From an uncultured Bacteroides sp. (lineage in GTDB: Bacteria; Bacteroidota; Bacteroidia; Bacteroidales; Bacteroidaceae): a DNA stretch of 56,754 bases. The position numbers and the translations under genes were made by a program. Below the pieces are notes generated by a model. That model ran no database searches. It was not told where the DNA came from and saw nothing but the letters and a program-made list of their open reading frames with translations. The DNA lies in assembly GCA_944322275.1 (NCBI GenBank), contig CALUOV010000005.1, positions 1 through 56,754 of the forward strand, written 5' to 3'. Of the stretch, positions 34,638 to 43,461 are shown one piece after another; within the stretch, counting starts at the first letter, position 1, and each line of letters starts with the position of its first letter.

Positions 34638-37454
34638 ATGAGACGTATTTTTAAAGGACTGTTATTCGCATTCCTGATTGCGACAGCTTCTGCCCCCATT
34701 ATGGCAGACGAAAATGATGCCGTATCGGCAAAAGGAACCATCCGTGGCCGAATAATCGACAACACGAAGCAAACGCTCCCCGGAGCAACCATCTACATTG
34801 AAAACCTGCACACAGGTGTTACCAGTGACATTAACGGTTTCTATACATTCTCCAATCTGGAGCCGGGAACCTACAAAGTGAAAGTGACTTACATTGGCTA
34901 CTCACCGGTGGAAATGACCATCACCATCCCACAAGGTAAGACGATAGAAAAGGATGTCGTCATGAACGAAGGACTCGAACTACAGGAGGTTGTCGTGGAC
35001 GGAGCCTTTACCGGACAACGCCGTGCCCTCTCCGCTCAGAAAAGCAATCTGGGTATCACCAACGTGGTATCGGCCGACCAGGTGGGCAAGTTCCCCGACT
35101 CCAACATCGGCGACGCCCTGAAGCGCATCAGCGGTATCAACGTACAGTATGACCAGGGCGAGGCACGCTTCGGACAAGTGCGCGGTACAAGTGCCGACAT
35201 GAGTTCGGTGACTATCAACGGCAACCGTGTGCCTTCGGCTGAAGGCGAGACACGTAACGTGCAGCTCGACCTCATCCCCGCCGACATGATTCAGACCATC
35301 GAAGTAAACAAGGTGGTTACGCCGGATATGGACGCCGACGCCATCGGTGGCAGCATCAACCTCGTCACCAAGAATTCTCCCTACAAACGCTTCATCAGCG
35401 CCACGGCCGGTACAGGCTATAACTTCGTGGCCGACAAGATGAACTTGAACTTGGGCTTCACTTACGGCGACCGCTTCTTCAATGACAAGTTGGGCGTGAT
35501 GCTGTCGGCTTCTTACCAGAACAACCCCGCCGGTAGCGACGATGTGGAAATGGCCTACGAGAAAGACGATGACGGCAATGTCTATCTGGACGAATACGAA
35601 GTGCGCCAATACTTCGTTACCCGCGAACGCCAAAGCTACTCATTGGCACTCGACTGGGAAATCAACGCCAACCACAAACTGGACTTCAAAGGTATCTTCA
35701 ACAACCGTAACGACTGGGAGAACCGCTATCGCCACACCTATAAATATATGGATCCCGAAGACGTGGGTGGTGCTACTGACCGTTACGAGGTAATCTACGA
35801 AAGCAAAGCCGGTGGTCCGGATGAACGTTACGCCCGTTTGGAGCAACAACGCACGATGGACTTCACCTTGGGCGGTGAGCACCTCTTCGGCCGCCTGCAA
35901 TTCGACTGGAAAGCGTCTTACGCGCAAGCCAGCGAGAACCGTCCACACGAACGTTATTTGGCCTTTAAGAAAGAAGACATCGCTATGAACACCGACTGGA
36001 GCGATATCCGTCGCCCTTATATGAGTGCCAAAGGTGACGAGGATATTCTGCTGCACACAGGCAACTCAAACGGTTTTGAGCTGGACGAGCTGACTGAACA
36101 GTTTGAGGACATCAAGGAGAAAGACCTCAAGTTCAGCGCTAACTTCGAACTGCCTCTCGTACAAGGCAAGTTTGCCAACAAGCTGAAATTCGGCGCCAAG
36201 GTGGTAGACAAAGACAAGGAGAAATGGATTGACTTCTACAAATACAAGCCCACGGACGAGGACGCTTTCGTAGCAGACGCGCTGGGTCACTTGATCAACC
36301 AGAACCGTGACGGCTATATGGCCGGAGACCGTTATCAAGTAGGAAACTTTGTAGACAAGGAATATGTAGGAAACATCGACGTGAAGAACTCTGCCGAGTT
36401 TAAGGAAGAAATCAAATACGATGAAATGGCCGAGAACTTCGAGGCACACGAGACGGTAACCGCCGGATACATCCGCTTCGACCAGCAACTGGGCAAACGT
36501 TGGAACTTGATGGCAGGTCTCCGTTTGGAGAACACGCACGTCACTTACAGCGGTTACGTTTATAACGACGGTGACCAGGACGGCACCGACGAAGAGAGCC
36601 TCACCCCCACCGGCGAGCAAAGCAAGAGCTACATCAACGTACTGCCCAGTGTCTTGCTGAAGTGGGACGTGAACGATGACCTGAAGCTGCGTGCCGCCTT
36701 CACCAACACCCTGTCGCGTCCTAAGTACGCCGACCTCGTGCCCAACGTCATCATCGACAAGGAAGACATCGCCTTCGGTAACCCCAACCTGGAGCCGACC
36801 CTCTCGTACAACCTCGACCTCAGCGCCGAGTATTACTTCAAGTCTATCGGTCTCGTAAGCGGTGGTATCTTCTACAAGAAAATCAACGACTTCATCGTGG
36901 ACTATCGCCAGCAGAACTATATGTACAACGGTGTGGAGTATGACGAGATGAAAACCCCCATCAACGCCGGTGACGCCAACCTCTTCGGTGTCGAAGTGGC
37001 CTACCAGCGCGACTTCGGCTTCATCCACCCCGCCCTGAAGTGCGTCGGCCTCTACGGTAACTACACCTACACGTACAGCAAGGTGAACCACTTCAACTTC
37101 GAAGGCCGCGAGAACGACGACCTGCGCCTGCCCGGCTCGCCCGAGCACACCGCCAACCTGTCGCTCTACTTCGAGAAGGCCGGCTTCAACCTCCGCTGGA
37201 GCTACAACTTCGCTTCGGACTTCATCGACGAAGTGGGCGAGGAAGCCTTCTACGACCGCTACTACGACAAGGTGAACTACATGGACGTCAACGCCAGCTA
37301 CACCTTCGGCAAGGCTTTCAAGACCACCTTCTATGCCGAAGCCACCAACCTGCTGAACCAGCCCCTGCGCTACTACCAGGGCACGCCCGACCGCTCCATG
37401 CAGGCCGAATACTACGGCGTACGCATCAATGCCGGTGTGAAGATAAGCTTCTGA
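34638..37454 (+). CDS. TonB-dependent receptor, TonB-Xanth-Caul (TIGR01782) type
   Basis: The 938-residue product starts with a signal peptide (MRRIFKGLLFAFLIATASAP). Residues about 30-120 form a carboxypeptidase-regulatory domain (GRIIDNTKQTLPGATIYIEN, VTYIGYSPVEMTI). The plug has the TIGR01782-type signature VGKFPDSNIGDALKRISGIN and VVTPDMDADAIGGSINLVTK. The barrel extends to the C-terminal aromatic strand NAGVKISF. Such receptors take up larger substrates across the outer membrane using TonB energy. A secreted phosphatase follows 252 bases later, so phosphorylated organic compounds are a possible ligand; this is inference. Codon use in the second half is strongly biased to C-ending codons, as in highly expressed genes. 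Confidence 0.92.
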   Translation: MRRIFKGLLFAFLIATASAPIMADENDAVSAKGTIRGRIIDNTKQTLPGATIYIENLHTGVTSDINGFYTFSNLEPGTYKVKVTYIGYSPVEMTITIPQGKTIEKDVVMNEGLELQEVVVDGAFTGQRRALSAQKSNLGITNVVSADQVGKFPDSNIGDALKRISGINVQYDQGEARFGQVRGTSADMSSVTINGNRVPSAEGETRNVQLDLIPADMIQTIEVNKVVTPDMDADAIGGSINLVTKNSPYKRFISATAGTGYNFVADKMNLNLGFTYGDRFFNDKLGVMLSASYQNNPAGSDDVEMAYEKDDDGNVYLDEYEVRQYFVTRERQSYSLALDWEINANHKLDFKGIFNNRNDWENRYRHTYKYMDPEDVGGATDRYEVIYESKAGGPDERYARLEQQRTMDFTLGGEHLFGRLQFDWKASYAQASENRPHERYLAFKKEDIAMNTDWSDIRRPYMSAKGDEDILLHTGNSNGFELDELTEQFEDIKEKDLKFSANFELPLVQGKFANKLKFGAKVVDKDKEKWIDFYKYKPTDEDAFVADALGHLINQNRDGYMAGDRYQVGNFVDKEYVGNIDVKNSAEFKEEIKYDEMAENFEAHETVTAGYIRFDQQLGKRWNLMAGLRLENTHVTYSGYVYNDGDQDGTDEESLTPTGEQSKSYINVLPSVLLKWDVNDDLKLRAAFTNTLSRPKYADLVPNVIIDKEDIAFGNPNLEPTLSYNLDLSAEYYFKSIGLVSGGIFYKKINDFIVDYRQQNYMYNGVEYDEMKTPINAGDANLFGVEVAYQRDFGFIHPALKCVGLYGNYTYTYSKVNHFNFEGRENDDLRLPGSPEHTANLSLYFEKAGFNLRWSYNFASDFIDEVGEEAFYDRYYDKVNYMDVNASYTFGKAFKTTFYAEATNLLNQPLRYYQGTPDRSMQAEYYGVRINAGVKISF

Positions 37455-37498
37455 TACGGATGACATACAACGACACATACGTAGGAACAAACCAGAAA

Positions 37499-37626
37499 GA
37501 TGTATACCTTTTCAGATATAAGATATATACTTTATAGGATAAAAGGTATATACTTTATGAGTGAAAAGGTATATACCTTATTATATAAAAGGTATATACC
37601 TTATGAGATGAAAGGTATATACCTTT
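37499..37626. repeat. Six-copy 23-bp tandem array of palindromes
   Basis: The core GGTATATACC, flanked by A and T runs (AAAGGTATATACCTT), recurs with the GG (or GA) at 37499, 37522, 37545, 37568, 37591 and 37614, exactly 23 bases apart. The last three copies keep the perfect palindrome; the first three are drifted. About two helical turns separate the centres, so bound dimers would sit on nearly the same face. The array lies between the TonB receptor and the phosphatase and stops 5 bases before the phosphatase -33 element. Operator array, nucleoid-protein sites or RNA hairpins are all possible. Confidence 0.9.
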
Positions 37627-37631
37627 CTACC

Positions 37632-37662
37632 TTGCAGATTAGGAAGCCTCTGCCTATCTTTG
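37632..37662 (+). promoter_or_regulatory. Promoter of the phosphatase gene
   Basis: -7 TATCTTTG at 37655-37662 is a full consensus match; a -33-like TTGC at 37632-37635 lies 19 bases upstream. The repeat array ends immediately upstream. Confidence 0.6.
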
Positions 37663-37706
37663 CGTAGGAAAGGACGAACGATTGTACTAACTTTAAAAAC
37701 AATAAA

Positions 37707-38642
37707 ATGATGAAAAGATTATTCCTTCTACTGACCGTCGCCCTGATGGGCACGTGGGCCATGGCCCAGCAAGCGATAGACTACAGCGTCTATGACGATA
37801 AGTTCAACATCTACATGGCCAACGACCTGGGCCGCAACGGCTACTATGACCAGAAGCCCATCGCCGAACTGATGGGCGTGATGGCCGAGGAGGTAGGTCC
37901 CGAATTCGTCATTGCCGCCGGCGACGTGCATCACTTCGAGGGCGTGCAGTCGGTGGACGACCCGTTGTGGATGACCAACTACGAGCTTATCTACGCCCAT
38001 CCGGAGCTGATGATTGACTGGTTCCCCATCTGCGGCAACCACGAATATCGCGGCAACACGCAGGCCGTCATCGACTACAGCCGGGTGAGCCGCCGTTGGG
38101 AGATGCCCGCCCGCTACTACACCAAGTCGTTCGAGGAAGAAGGCACCACGGTGCGCATCGTGTGGATAGACACCACGCCGCTCATCGACAAGTACCGCCA
38201 GGAGAACGACCAGTATCCCGACGCCTGCCTGCAGGACATGAAGACGCAGTTGGAGTGGCTGGACGCCACGCTGGCCGCTGCCAAGGAGGACTGGGTGATT
38301 GTCGTAGGTCACCATCCCATCTATGCCGAGACATCGAAGGACGACATCGAGCGCCTGAACTTGCAGCAGCGTGTGGACACCATCCTGCGCAAGCATCGTG
38401 TGGACATGTACCTGAACGGCCACATCCACAACTTCCAGCACATCCGCGTGCCGGGCAGCGACATCGACTACATCACCAACTCGGCCGGTTCGCTCAGTCG
38501 CCAGGTGAAGCCCATCGAGGGTACAGTGTTCTGCAGCAGTGAGCCGGGCTTCTCCATCATCTCCGCCACGCCCAAGACGCTGGAGCTCCGCATGATTGAC
38601 AAGCACGGACAAGTGCTGCATACGGTGACGCGCACGAAGTAA
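37707..38642 (+). CDS. Secreted metallophosphatase, purple acid phosphatase (ACP5)-like
   Basis: The 311-residue product has a signal peptide (MMKRLFLLLTVALMGTWAMA) and a calcineurin-like fold in the order of tartrate-resistant acid phosphatase: AND-LG (Asp40), AGDVHHFEGV (Asp73), CGNHEYRGN (Asn111-His112), VVGHHPIYAE and LNGHIHNFQHI. In purple acid phosphatases the second motif is GDxxY, with the Tyr binding ferric iron; here the position is His76. The metal centre may therefore differ. It is periplasmic or secreted, releasing phosphate from organic esters. It follows the TonB receptor and has its own promoter. Confidence 0.87.
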   Translation: MMKRLFLLLTVALMGTWAMAQQAIDYSVYDDKFNIYMANDLGRNGYYDQKPIAELMGVMAEEVGPEFVIAAGDVHHFEGVQSVDDPLWMTNYELIYAHPELMIDWFPICGNHEYRGNTQAVIDYSRVSRRWEMPARYYTKSFEEEGTTVRIVWIDTTPLIDKYRQENDQYPDACLQDMKTQLEWLDATLAAAKEDWVIVVGHHPIYAETSKDDIERLNLQQRVDTILRKHRVDMYLNGHIHNFQHIRVPGSDIDYITNSAGSLSRQVKPIEGTVFCSSEPGFSIISATPKTLELRMIDKHGQVLHTVTRTK

Positions 38643-38660
38643 GGAGACGTGAAACAACAG

Positions 38661-38703
38661 AGGCACAGGATGCGGCAAAAACCTTGCTGCATCCCGTGCC
38701 TCC
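38661..38703. terminator. Bidirectional terminator between phosphatase and propeller gene
   Basis: A long imperfect hairpin: GAGGCAC (38661-38667) with GTGCCTC (38697-38703), continued inward by GGATGC/GCATCC and GGCAA/TTGC. The T-tract is modest on both strands. Convergent genes end on both sides. Confidence 0.65.
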
Positions 38704-38732
38704 ATATTCTTCCGGCATAAGGCCGTGCCTAC

Positions 38733-39833
38733 TTACCGGAAGCTGAACAATACCAGCACCGGATTGCTGTCCTCCGGAAGGCATTCAAGCCCGGTGCGGA
38801 CTTCGGCGTCCTTGATATTCGGTAGTATTTGTCCCAAGTCTCCTTCGCCCGGCTGGCTATACGAGATGAAGTGGGTTCCGGTGGTACCCACCGCGCCGCG
38901 CCAAGGAATTCCCTTCCGCACAAACGGGACGTTCGGGAAGCTCTGCCCCGTCTCCTTGTCCACCAGGACGTGGGTCGTAGACCGCAATGACAAACTTACC
39001 AGCAGGTATCTCCCCGCTTCGTAACATCCCTGCACGTCACTGATGAGGTTCATCTTCCGCTCCATCTGCCGGTCGGGAGGCAGGGACATCCAGCCACGTG
39101 CCTCGTCCACGGAAGGTATCAAGGCTGCAGGCAGCTCCAGATACGGCTTCAGCGAGTCACCCTCGAACCTGCGGACGAAGGGAGAGAAGCGGTTGTAACA
39201 AGCTATCTTGCCGCCCGAGCGAAACAGGTGATGCGGAGCGTCCCAAGGGATGCCCAGCTGCTCGGGGAATACGCTCTCTTCACGGGTCAGCACCTCCTGA
39301 CGCTGCCGGCTCCATACGCCCGTACTCCAGCGTAGGCCTCCCTCGCCAAGCAGATGGCACAGATACACATAATCGCCGTCAACGGCAAAATCTATGAACG
39401 GCACCCCAATCCGCCATACGTCATAGCGATCCGGGTCTGCCTGCTCGTAGCGTATGACGCTCTGGGCATTCCAGTCGGCTATGTACAGGTTGCCTTCCGT
39501 GTCTACATCCATGTCACCGGGAGCCGTATATTCGCCGGGGCCTTGCCCGGACCTGAACAATGCGCGGATATAATGCCCCTCTTCGTCAAACATCAAGACC
39601 CTCAGTTGTGTGCGGTCGAACAGGTAGAAGACCCCTTCGTGATACACGACTTTATCCACCGGACCTACCAGCGACTCCTCCGTCGTCTCCAGCGGGATGT
39701 ACTTCACCTCCGCTACCTCGGGCAAGGCACCTGCCTGTTCCAAGCTCACTTTATATACCTCTTCGGGCGATTGCTGGGATGCCTTACATGCACATACCAA
39801 CAGTAAAACCGGGATAAATGACAATATTCTCAT
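38733..39833 (-). CDS. Six-bladed beta-propeller lipoprotein
   Basis: The 366-residue product has a lipoprotein signal ending LLLVCACKAS, then VAEVKYIPLETTEESLVGPV and FRSGQGPGEYTAPGDMDVD, family marks of Bacteroidales six-bladed propellers. NLYIADWNAQSVIRY is a typical blade. It is probably an outer-membrane or surface lipoprotein; ligand unknown. It has no close co-directional partner. It is a relative of the propeller gene that opens the RiPP cluster at position 1. Confidence 0.83.
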   Translation of the reverse strand: MRILSFIPVLLLVCACKASQQSPEEVYKVSLEQAGALPEVAEVKYIPLETTEESLVGPVDKVVYHEGVFYLFDRTQLRVLMFDEEGHYIRALFRSGQGPGEYTAPGDMDVDTEGNLYIADWNAQSVIRYEQADPDRYDVWRIGVPFIDFAVDGDYVYLCHLLGEGGLRWSTGVWSRQRQEVLTREESVFPEQLGIPWDAPHHLFRSGGKIACYNRFSPFVRRFEGDSLKPYLELPAALIPSVDEARGWMSLPPDRQMERKMNLISDVQGCYEAGRYLLVSLSLRSTTHVLVDKETGQSFPNVPFVRKGIPWRGAVGTTGTHFISYSQPGEGDLGQILPNIKDAEVRTGLECLPEDSNPVLVLFSFR

Positions 39834-39996
39834 ACGCTTGTATATTAATATAGCAAAACTGTAGGAAATGTTTCAGGCAAAAATAACCATTCCTCTGATA
39901 AATACAAAATAAATTCCTACTGATCTATTTAGAAGAGAAATCACTTCTTTAAATAAACCCAAGCATCGCCTTAGCATGAAAAACAAGCGAGTTTGT

Positions 39997-40027
39997 TTTG
40001 TCCTGCACTCAGTTTGCACTATCTTTG
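39997..40027 (+). promoter_or_regulatory. Promoter of the GNAT gene at 40043
   Basis: -33 TTTG (39997-40000), a 19-base spacer, and -7 TATCTTTG (40020-40027). The leader would be very short, about 10 bases. Confidence 0.65.
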
Positions 40028-40042
40028 CGCCCATAAACGAAT

Positions 40043-41185
40043 ATGAATATGGCTGTTACAATCAAAAAAGTATCCACAAAGCGGGAACTGAAGCGCTTCA
40101 TCCGCTTCAATTACGAGTTATACAAGGGCAACGCCTACTCCGTGCCCGACCTTTATGACGACATGCTGAACACGTTCAACAAGAAGAAGAATGCGGCTTT
40201 CGAGTTCTGTGAGGCCGATTACTTTCTAGCTTATAAGGACGGGAAAACGGTGGGCCGCGTGGCAGCCATCATCAACCACAAAGCCAATCAGGCATGGGGA
40301 AAGAAAGACGTTCGCTTCGGTTGGATAGACTTCACGGACGATGCGGAAGTGTCCGACGCCCTTATCCGCACTGTAGAACAATGGGGCAAAGAGCGGGGCA
40401 TGACAGACATTGTCGGCCCGTTGGGCTTCACAGACATGGATGCCGAGGGCATGCTCATCGAGGGTTACGACCAACTGAGTACCATGGCTACCACCTACAA
40501 CTACCCCTACTACCCGCAACACATGGAGCGTATGGGCTTTGTGAAAGACAGTGATTGGGTAGAGTTCAAGATATACATCCCCGATGGGATTCCCGACAAG
40601 CACAAACGTATAGCGGACATTATCCAACGCAAATACAACCTGCAAATCAAGAAATACACTTCGGCCAAGAAGATAGCCGCCGAGTACGGACAAGCCATCT
40701 TCAAGCTGATTAACGAGGCATATAGCCAACTGTATGGTTATTCCTCTTTGTCACAACGGCAGATAGACCAATACGTCAAGATGTATCTGCCTATTCTCGA
40801 CCTGCGTATGGTAACCCTCATTACCGACCAAAGCGGCGAACTGATAGCTGTCGGCATCTCCATGCCTTCCTTGTCCGAAGCCTTGCAGAAAGCGCATGGC
40901 CGCCTGTTGCCATTCGGTTGGTATTACCTGCTGAAGGCACTCTTCTTCAAACGCCGTGCCAAGATGCTCGACCTGCTGCTGGTAGCCGTGAAACCCGAAT
41001 ATCAGAACAAGGGAGTGAACGCCTTGCTGTTTACCGACCTTATCCCTGTTTATCAGCAATTAGGATTTGAATATGCGGAGAGCAATCCGGAGATGGAATT
41101 GAACGGCAAGGTGCAAGCCCAATGGGAGTACTTCAAGACGGAGCAACACAAACGCCGCCGGGCTTTCCGGAAAGTAATCGGATAG
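40043..41185 (+). CDS. GNAT-fold protein, unknown acyl acceptor
   Basis: The 380-residue product starts MNMAVTIKKVSTKRELKRFI (an ATG six bases later is also possible). The N-terminal half has a GNAT-like core with GRVAAIINHKANQ, GWIDFTDDAE and DIVGPLGFTDMDAEGML; the C-terminal half has a second acetyl-transferase-like part with LLVAVKPEYQNKGVNALLF, where the QNKGV loop would bind the CoA pyrophosphate. Relatives are widely conserved in Bacteroidetes and are sometimes mislabelled GTP cyclohydrolase. The acceptor is unknown. Confidence 0.75.
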   Translation: MNMAVTIKKVSTKRELKRFIRFNYELYKGNAYSVPDLYDDMLNTFNKKKNAAFEFCEADYFLAYKDGKTVGRVAAIINHKANQAWGKKDVRFGWIDFTDDAEVSDALIRTVEQWGKERGMTDIVGPLGFTDMDAEGMLIEGYDQLSTMATTYNYPYYPQHMERMGFVKDSDWVEFKIYIPDGIPDKHKRIADIIQRKYNLQIKKYTSAKKIAAEYGQAIFKLINEAYSQLYGYSSLSQRQIDQYVKMYLPILDLRMVTLITDQSGELIAVGISMPSLSEALQKAHGRLLPFGWYYLLKALFFKRRAKMLDLLLVAVKPEYQNKGVNALLFTDLIPVYQQLGFEYAESNPEMELNGKVQAQWEYFKTEQHKRRRAFRKVIG

Positions 41186-41207
41186 GAGGGGAAAAGAACA
41201 GGCTGCC

Positions 41208-42062
41208 TCATCCGACTTTCATCCGCTTGAATGCATCAATATAGCTGCCTGGCGTGATGTTGATAACCTCTTTGCCCAAACTTCGGGCATAGGCTTCAAG
41301 CACAAAGTAAGACTTAAAGGCCACATACATATGATATAATATGGTATAGAGACGAGCGCTATGCAAATTCTCCTGCTTCACGGTAGCGGCTTGTGAGGTA
41401 TTACGGTCGTAGAAATGCTTTTGATGCATCAATACAACATTGTCGTCCGTTACCCGTATTTCCGGCAACCAAGAATGGTCGGCACCCGCCAAATAGATAC
41501 GATGGAAAGGAAGGCGCAGGGCAATGGCGATGGAAGGTATCAGCACATTGTGCGGACGGGGTACTCCCCAACCCCGCCGGAACACCCAGTTGCAAAATCC
41601 TTGAAAGCCCTCAATGGGGGTCGTATTGTAGATGCACAACTTAATATGCGGATTACCAGCCAATAGCGGTTGCCACTCTTTATTCTTCAAAGCACGAGCC
41701 GGCACAAAGAAGTACATATCCCACGTAGTTTTATCGGCCAGTGTACCGAACAATTGCTGACGTTTCTCAGGTACAATCCAGAAGAGCGGGTCGGCAATCA
41801 AGTAGAGTTGCGGACGCAGACGTTCGAACAAAGGCGAGGTGACGCAAAAATTGACAGCCAACAAGGTCTTGCCTGCTACAAAATCGGACGCTTGGTCTAC
41901 TGTTTGCTGAAGTGAAGGACCATTGGCCAATATCAGCAACTCATCCCTGTCAGCAAAGTCCGCAGGCAAGCGTGTTGACCGCTTGGACTGACACACGATT
42001 TTAATGAGGCTGAGAAAAGTCTGCCACAACAACCCCATCCCTTTCATTATTCTATCTCCCAT
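41208..42062 (-). CDS. DUF115-like protein
   Basis: The 284-residue product has the nucleotide- or sugar-phosphate-binding-like turn LLILANGPSLQQTVDQA seen in the DUF115/MptE-like fold, then LLAVNFCVTSPLFERLRP, LYLIADPLFW and YLAGADHSWLPEIR. Some DUF115 relatives are sialyl- or glycosyltransferase-like enzymes acting on surface glycans. It is divergent from two glycosyltransferase genes, supporting a glycan role. The short N-terminal stretch is hydrophobic (MGLLWQTFLSLIKIV), perhaps a membrane anchor. Confidence 0.6.
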   Translation of the reverse strand: MGDRIMKGMGLLWQTFLSLIKIVCQSKRSTRLPADFADRDELLILANGPSLQQTVDQASDFVAGKTLLAVNFCVTSPLFERLRPQLYLIADPLFWIVPEKRQQLFGTLADKTTWDMYFFVPARALKNKEWQPLLAGNPHIKLCIYNTTPIEGFQGFCNWVFRRGWGVPRPHNVLIPSIAIALRLPFHRIYLAGADHSWLPEIRVTDDNVVLMHQKHFYDRNTSQAATVKQENLHSARLYTILYHMYVAFKSYFVLEAYARSLGKEVINITPGSYIDAFKRMKVG

Positions 42063-42082
42063 CTTTCCCTAATTTTTGGTGG

Positions 42083-42114
42083 CAAAGATAAAGAGTTTGC
42101 TGCGGACAGACAAA
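42083..42114 (-). promoter_or_regulatory. Promoter of the DUF115-like gene
   Basis: Minus strand: -33 TTTG (42111-42114), a 20-base spacer, -7 TATCTTTG (42083-42090). Confidence 0.7.
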
Positions 42115-42153
42115 AAACAAGCGCTTTTGTACTAAGAATCGAAGCAAAAAACG

Positions 42154-42161
42154 TACTTTTG
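42154..42161 (+). promoter_or_regulatory. -7 element for the GT4 gene
   Basis: TACTTTTG, 19 bases before ATG 42180; a TTTG at 42126-42129 is 24 bases upstream, slightly too far. It argues against the GT4 frame starting at 42159. Confidence 0.45.
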
Positions 42162-42179
42162 TCGCGTCATTCACGATTC

Positions 42180-43457
42180 ATGTCCGACAAAACCATGAGA
42201 GTCCTGTTGATAAGTACCTCCGAACGCATGGGTGGAGCCGCAGTAGCAGCCAGCCGCCTGATGGATGCCTTGAAAAATCATGGCATAAAAGCCAAACTAC
42301 TGGTTCGCGATAAACAAACGGATCAAATCACCGTTGTGTCCATTAAGCATAATTGGCGAATGGTGTGGAATTTCGTCTGGGAGCGCATCGTTATTTGGAA
42401 AGCCAACCGTTTCAAAAAACATAATCTATTTGCCGTAGACATCGCCAATACGGGCACGGACATCACTTCCCTTCCTGAGTTTCAGCAGGCCGATGTCATT
42501 CATCTGCATTGGATTAACCAAGGAATGTTGTCTCTGAAGAACATCCGCAAAATCTTAGAGTCAGGCAAACCGGTCGTATGGACTATGCACGACATGTGGC
42601 CTTGTACCGGCATCTGCCATCATGCTCGTGAATGCGCCCACTACCGGCAGGAGTGTGGCGAATGTCCTTTCCTTTATGGCAAGAAGCACAAACGCGACCT
42701 TTCCTACCGCGTCTTCCGCCAGAAGAAGAATATCTATGCACACCACCTTATCACTTTCGTCACATGTAGCCATTGGCTGGAAGAACAAGCGCGCCAAAGC
42801 GCCCTCACCGCCACCCAACAGATAGAATGTATTCCCAATCCGCTGAACACGAATCTATTTCGTCCACACGACAAACAGCGTGCCCGCCAACGCCTGCAGC
42901 TACCTGCTGACCGGAAACTGATTCTCTTTGGCGCATTTAAAATCACAGACAAGCGCAAAGGTATAGACTATTTGGTAGCGGCCTGCAAATTGCTGGCCAA
43001 CCAATATCCCGAATTGAAAGACCAAATGGCCGTAGTGACCTTTGGCAAACAATCGACCCAATTGGCCGAAATGTTGCCTTTCAAAGTATATCCGCTGGAT
43101 TATGTGAACAATGAACACCGCCTGGTAGACATGTATAATGCCGTAGACCTTTTTGTCACCCCATCGTTGGAAGAGAACCTTCCCAATACTATTATGGAAG
43201 CCATGGCCTGTGGTACCCCCTGTGTGGGATTCAATGTGGGCGGCATACCGGAGATGATAGACCATCTGCACAATGGATATGTAGCCTGCTACAAAGCCGT
43301 GGACGATTTTGCCAACGGTATCTATTGGGCATTGACCGAACCCGATTACGCCAGTCTTTCCGAACAAGCTTGCCGAAAAGCCGTCAGCCATTACTCGGAA
43401 GACAGCGTGGCTAAACGCTACATTGACCTCTATAACAAATTGACTGAAAGACGATAG
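42180..43457 (+). CDS. Glycosyltransferase family 4 protein
   Basis: ATG 42180 (425 residues) or ATG 42195, which begins MRVLLISTSERMGGAAVAAS, are the likely starts. GT-B fold motifs: N-terminal GGAAVAASRLMDALKNHG, and the C-terminal donor block FVTPSLEENLPNTIMEAMAC followed by GTPCVGFNVGGIPEMI. A Cys/His-rich stretch, PCTGICHHARECAHYRQE, lies near residue 145, as in related WcaL-like enzymes. It is a retaining transferase, probably building surface polysaccharide. It is followed 5 bases later by a GT2 gene. Confidence 0.88.
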   Translation: MSDKTMRVLLISTSERMGGAAVAASRLMDALKNHGIKAKLLVRDKQTDQITVVSIKHNWRMVWNFVWERIVIWKANRFKKHNLFAVDIANTGTDITSLPEFQQADVIHLHWINQGMLSLKNIRKILESGKPVVWTMHDMWPCTGICHHARECAHYRQECGECPFLYGKKHKRDLSYRVFRQKKNIYAHHLITFVTCSHWLEEQARQSALTATQQIECIPNPLNTNLFRPHDKQRARQRLQLPADRKLILFGAFKITDKRKGIDYLVAACKLLANQYPELKDQMAVVTFGKQSTQLAEMLPFKVYPLDYVNNEHRLVDMYNAVDLFVTPSLEENLPNTIMEAMACGTPCVGFNVGGIPEMIDHLHNGYVACYKAVDDFANGIYWALTEPDYASLSEQACRKAVSHYSEDSVAKRYIDLYNKLTERR

Positions 43458-43461
43458 CATC

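Noticed and set aside
36066..37490. Long minus-strand frame opposite the TonB receptor
   Set aside because: It mirrors the biased codons of the receptor gene; the Val/His-rich product has no recognisable fold.
37499..37626. CRISPR array
   Set aside because: The period is only 23 bases, and the palindromes leave about 8-13 A/T-rich bases between cores; there are no unique spacers and no cas genes.
37728..38705. Minus-strand frame opposite the phosphatase
   Set aside because: Antisense shadow of the phosphatase gene and its terminator; its codon pattern mirrors the real gene.
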